Assembly (NCBI GenBank): GCA_009705435.1
Contig: WLTJ01000087.1
Span: 1-6,925 of the forward strand
Direction: 5' to 3'
DNA length: 6,925 nt
From: Actinomycetota bacterium
GTDB taxonomy: Bacteria > Actinomycetota > Acidimicrobiia > Acidimicrobiales > Ilumatobacteraceae
Part shown: piece by piece, positions 4,448 through 6,925 of the stretch
How the letters are laid out: every line of letters begins with the position of its first letter
Numbering within the stretch: the stretch's first letter is position 1
Position numbers and translations under genes: made by a program
Notes under the pieces: model-generated
Database searches by the model: none
What the model was told of the DNA's origin: nothing
What the model saw: the letters and a program-made list of their open reading frames with translations, nothing else

Positions 4448-6460
4448 TTAGGCGGAGGGTGTGAGATTTAGCTTTCGTTGCGAGGCTCTACGCAGGTGAA
4501 ATACCCACCAAATGATCAAAAGTAGGAGCGCGAGACCTGTCACCAACTGACCTAATCCTGCAAGCGCATTGACTCGTGCCGTCAAGGTGATGGAGCGACC
4601 AACCGCCACATCCCCGCTCGGGCTGAATAATTGCAGACTGACAGGAAAACTTCCGTTGCTCTTTGCCACGACTGGAACCTCAATTGATGTCGTCATCCCT
4701 GCGGGCAGCAGCACAACTTGTTCAGCGGCGTTGAAGGCGAGTTTTGAACTCGTGAGTCGTACTCGCACTCGCACGTCATAGTCATTGTCATTGCGCAGTG
4801 AGATCCGTAGTGAACTTTCTCGGCCACCAAGGGTGAAGGTGGTTGAGGTTGGGGTGGAGATCGCTTCTCCTAAGAGAAAAGTCTGCAACCAAATAGCGTC
4901 GACGTAGGACTGTCGCTGCGTGCTGCTGAGAGTGCGCGCCGGCATAACGCTGAGCAAGTCTTTCCACTGTGCTGCTTGCGCATCGCCGGGTGCCAGCATC
5001 GAGGTGTAGGCGTCAACTCGTTCCTGAGTTTGGGTAAAAAGTTGCTGGCTGATTGACGGAACGTCTGCATCTTGCGCAAGGTCTAGGGTGAGTCGCGAAC
5101 CGTCTTTGACTTCATGGGTCATAGTGCTCAGTAGATCGCCGAGGGGAACAAAAGTGATGGCCGAATTTGCCTGAAGAGTTGCTCTCAAAGCAGTCAGCAT
5201 GGCTGTTGACGGCAATGCTCCAGAGTCGGTGCTGAGAAGGACACCGTGATCGGAAGTCGAGAAATCGTCAGCATTTAACTCAGAACGCAGCATCTTGAGT
5301 TCGGCCAATATCTGTTGGGCAACGAGGTATGCGCCACCGCGTGGATTTTGCGAACCACGAGTGAGTGCCGCACTCAGTTTTATGTCAACAAAGGCGGCAT
5401 CAATGACTCCGCCATCGGGCAACTGCAATTCAACAAGGCCAGTTGGAGGACGATCAACATCCGCACCTTTGGTTTCTTGTGAGGCTTCTCTCAGCATGAC
5501 GATGTTACGGGCACCGAGGTTCCGTAACATCTGCGCTCCACCTCCGAATAATGGCGTTTGCTGGAACCAGATGTCTCGGGTTGCTTTGTAGGTTGGTAAA
5601 AGCCGTCGCAGAGTATCTTCACCTAGACGCAATTGCTCAGTAAAGATTGTCTCAGACTGATCTGCGAGTGCTTGATTGACATCAACATATGTATTGCTGA
5701 GAATAGTGAGGGACTGTGTCGACTGCAGGCGAACCAAAAGATCACCATCCTCAAGCGTGGAACGATCAAGTCCTTCAATGAACTCTGGGCGTATGGCCAA
5801 GGTGATCGGCGTAGTCGACAAATCTTCGAGTGATGCAATAGTTTGTGCAACCGAGACGCGGTCGTTGTTGCTGATCAGTGTTGAAGAATCGCTTTGGCGA
5901 GTGACATCTCCGTCTAACGAGCCAATCAACGCCACCCGCAAATCGTCTTGGGTGTTAGGCATCGTAAGTTTTGCGCCAAGACGCTCGACAAAAGTCACGA
6001 ATTGACTGACAACGGTTTTGCCTTGCTGCAATCCGATGGTGATCGGGTAGAGCCCAGTGGCGGACATTTGTAGAGCATTCGTGGTTCGGGTGTTGATTTC
6101 AATTGGAATGGCAAGATTGACGCGTCCAGTGATTGGGTCCCACAGAGACGAGATATCGACGACAACGGTGTCAATAATTTGAGGAAGCAAATCGTTGACG
6201 GCATCTCGAACATCTTGGCGAGTTTTGACTGGCTGATAAGAGGTGACCACTATTTCCGTGGGTTCATCGCTGTCCACGTCACTACCGCTCAGAGACAAAG
6301 AAACATCAAAAATACTTCCCTCATTGCCAGACACGAATTGGTCCTGGGTAATCACGCTGTTAATCGATCGATCGCCGGCAGCGTTTGCCGACATTGGGTT
6401 TTGGATCCCCGTCAAACTCAACCCGAAGATGCCACAAGCGAGAAGCAGGCGACTATTCAT
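4448..6460 (-). CDS. exported, C-terminally anchored DUF6049-type envelope protein
   Basis: A 670-residue protein resembling the actinobacterial DUF6049 family (the Rv3909 position upstream of mviN in mycobacteria, which is about 800 residues). A signal peptide covers 1-27, with likely cleavage at ANA|A (25-28). The N-terminal exported segment (about 30-155) looks like a beta-rich domain. The middle (about 165-455) alternates strands and helices and may form an alpha/beta barrel-like enzyme fold, but no catalytic motif can be assigned. Residues 545-631 look like an Ig/NEW3-type beta sandwich (RISLRNDNDYDVRVRVRL, then LPAGMTTSIEVPV). One TM helix lies at 634-655, then a basic cytoplasmic tail. 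The exported part has no cysteine. The ATG overlaps the GNAT stop by ATGA (6460-6457), so translation is coupled. Function is unknown; the conserved link with the MurJ flippase suggests cell-envelope assembly. Family assignment rests on architecture and gene order rather than a strong motif. Confidence 0.85.
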   Translation of the reverse strand: MNSRLLLACGIFGLSLTGIQNPMSANAAGDRSINSVITQDQFVSGNEGSIFDVSLSLSGSDVDSDEPTEIVVTSYQPVKTRQDVRDAVNDLLPQIIDTVVVDISSLWDPITGRVNLAIPIEINTRTTNALQMSATGLYPITIGLQQGKTVVSQFVTFVERLGAKLTMPNTQDDLRVALIGSLDGDVTRQSDSSTLISNNDRVSVAQTIASLEDLSTTPITLAIRPEFIEGLDRSTLEDGDLLVRLQSTQSLTILSNTYVDVNQALADQSETIFTEQLRLGEDTLRRLLPTYKATRDIWFQQTPLFGGGAQMLRNLGARNIVMLREASQETKGADVDRPPTGLVELQLPDGGVIDAAFVDIKLSAALTRGSQNPRGGAYLVAQQILAELKMLRSELNADDFSTSDHGVLLSTDSGALPSTAMLTALRATLQANSAITFVPLGDLLSTMTHEVKDGSRLTLDLAQDADVPSISQQLFTQTQERVDAYTSMLAPGDAQAAQWKDLLSVMPARTLSSTQRQSYVDAIWLQTFLLGEAISTPTSTTFTLGGRESSLRISLRNDNDYDVRVRVRLTSSKLAFNAAEQVVLLPAGMTTSIEVPVVAKSNGSFPVSLQLFSPSGDVAVGRSITLTARVNALAGLGQLVTGLALLLLIIWWVFHLRRASQRKLNLTPSA

Positions 6461-6925
6461 GACTCAACCGGAGCGTCCCACTGCATCACTCGCAGAGTTT
6501 CAGGAAGTGTTGTGAATCCCAACCGATGGTATAAATCTAAAGCCCGCTGGTTGTCAAGATGGGTGTTTACTAAAATATCGCTGACCCCGGCTTTGCCCAA
6601 CCACTTCAAACCGTCCTGTAATAACGAGGTGGCGACACCTTGACCAGCGTGTGTTGGTGAGACTGCCAACCTCTGAATAAAACCAGCAGAACCATTACGA
6701 CCCGTGATCATGTAGCCAACGGGCTCGTCGGTTGAGGTGAGTGCGAGACGGATGCGGTGTGTCGGGGTCGCTCGGCAGGCTTCGCGAATGCCTAGCGCAT
6801 CAAGTTGCCAGCCGAAGTCGAATGCTTCTTGGTCAATGCGTGCCGCTATGTCCATTGAGCGGATTGTGCGCAAGGCGCGCATTTCATGATGTGGCACAGG
6901 GTCGTCAACCTTGCTGGGCGTCGAA
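6457..6925 (-). CDS. GNAT family N-acetyltransferase, probably 5'-truncated by the window edge
   Basis: An acyl-CoA dependent N-acetyltransferase domain. Seen features: SMDIAARIDQEAFDFGWQLD (alpha1-alpha2 region), VGYMITGRNGSAGFIQRLAV (beta4 leading to motif A), SPTHAGQGVATSLL (pyrophosphate-binding loop, with Ala where Gln/Arg usually begins the QxxGxG/A motif), VNTHLDNQRALDLYHRLGF (motif B, the N-x-x-A-x-x-x-Y-x-x-x-G-F signature near the C-terminus). The substrate cannot be read from the sequence. The frame is open from the window end; a GTG at 6897-6895 would give 146 residues with only a distant AAGG upstream, while related actinobacterial proteins often carry more sequence before this domain, so the true start is probably outside. 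The stop TGA (6459-6457) overlaps the ATG of the DUF6049 gene. A stray GNAT gene in this place is not part of the classical mycobacterial order (mutT4/pcnA there). Confidence 0.88.
   Translation of the reverse strand, partial: STPSKVDDPVPHHEMRALRTIRSMDIAARIDQEAFDFGWQLDALGIREACRATPTHRIRLALTSTDEPVGYMITGRNGSAGFIQRLAVSPTHAGQGVATSLLQDGLKWLGKAGVSDILVNTHLDNQRALDLYHRLGFTTLPETLRVMQWDAPVES

Noticed and set aside
6434..6460. Lipoprotein signal (LLAC at residues 6-9) in the DUF6049-type protein
   Set aside because: The cysteine comes too early, with no hydrophobic stretch before it; the hydrophobic core continues to about residue 19 and an ANA|A signal peptidase I site follows.
6179..6643. A 154-codon open frame on the plus strand across the GNAT/DUF6049 junction
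   Set aside because: It is antisense to two well-supported genes, shows no recognisable motif, and its composition follows the codon pattern of the opposite strand.

Overview
This looks like chromosomal core DNA from an actinobacterium (Actinomycetota). Base composition looks moderate, about half G+C by eye. The best guess is Acidimicrobiia or a similar lineage with moderate GC content; that class-level guess rests on remembered resemblance of the small membrane protein and the N-terminus of the thioredoxin reductase, and is not proven by the sequence. All supported genes lie on the minus strand, so transcription runs from high to low coordinates. No tRNA, rRNA, mobile element, CRISPR array or phage gene was seen. 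There is no gene-free stretch over 100 bases.

In transcription order the window holds: the C-terminal part or whole of a GNAT N-acetyltransferase (6925-6457); a 670-residue exported, membrane-anchored protein of the DUF6049 type (6460-4448), overlapping the previous gene by ATGA; a DegV/FakB fatty-acid-binding protein (4401-3550); a transmembrane Ser/Thr protein kinase with an extracytoplasmic discoidin-like domain (3464-1836); an ECF sigma factor (1824-1282); its presumed membrane anti-sigma partner (1285-530, ATGA overlap); a small two-TM protein (520-176); and the first 58 codons of thioredoxin reductase trxB (175-1, cut by the window edge).

The last five genes are packed with gaps of 11, -4, 9 and 0 bases and surely form one operon. 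The two larger gaps, 46 bp before degV and 85 bp before the kinase, each hold a possible promoter. Neither of those genes has a visible Shine-Dalgarno site, which suggests leaderless or near-leaderless mRNAs.

The gene order matches the conserved actinobacterial locus near the replication origin. In Mycobacterium this reads DUF6049-type gene (Rv3909) - mviN/murJ (Rv3910) - sigM - anti-sigma rsmA - trxB - trxC, then parB/parA further on. The most interesting difference is at the mviN slot. Mycobacterial MviN is a MurJ lipid II flippase fused to a pseudokinase, a TM helix and a discoidin-like domain. Here the MurJ membrane part is absent, DegV sits in its place, and the kinase-TM-discoidin part is a separate gene with all catalytic residues of an active kinase. 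The locus therefore seems to join envelope sensing (kinase, anti-sigma, exported DUF6049 protein), transcriptional output (ECF sigma) and thiol redox (trxB).
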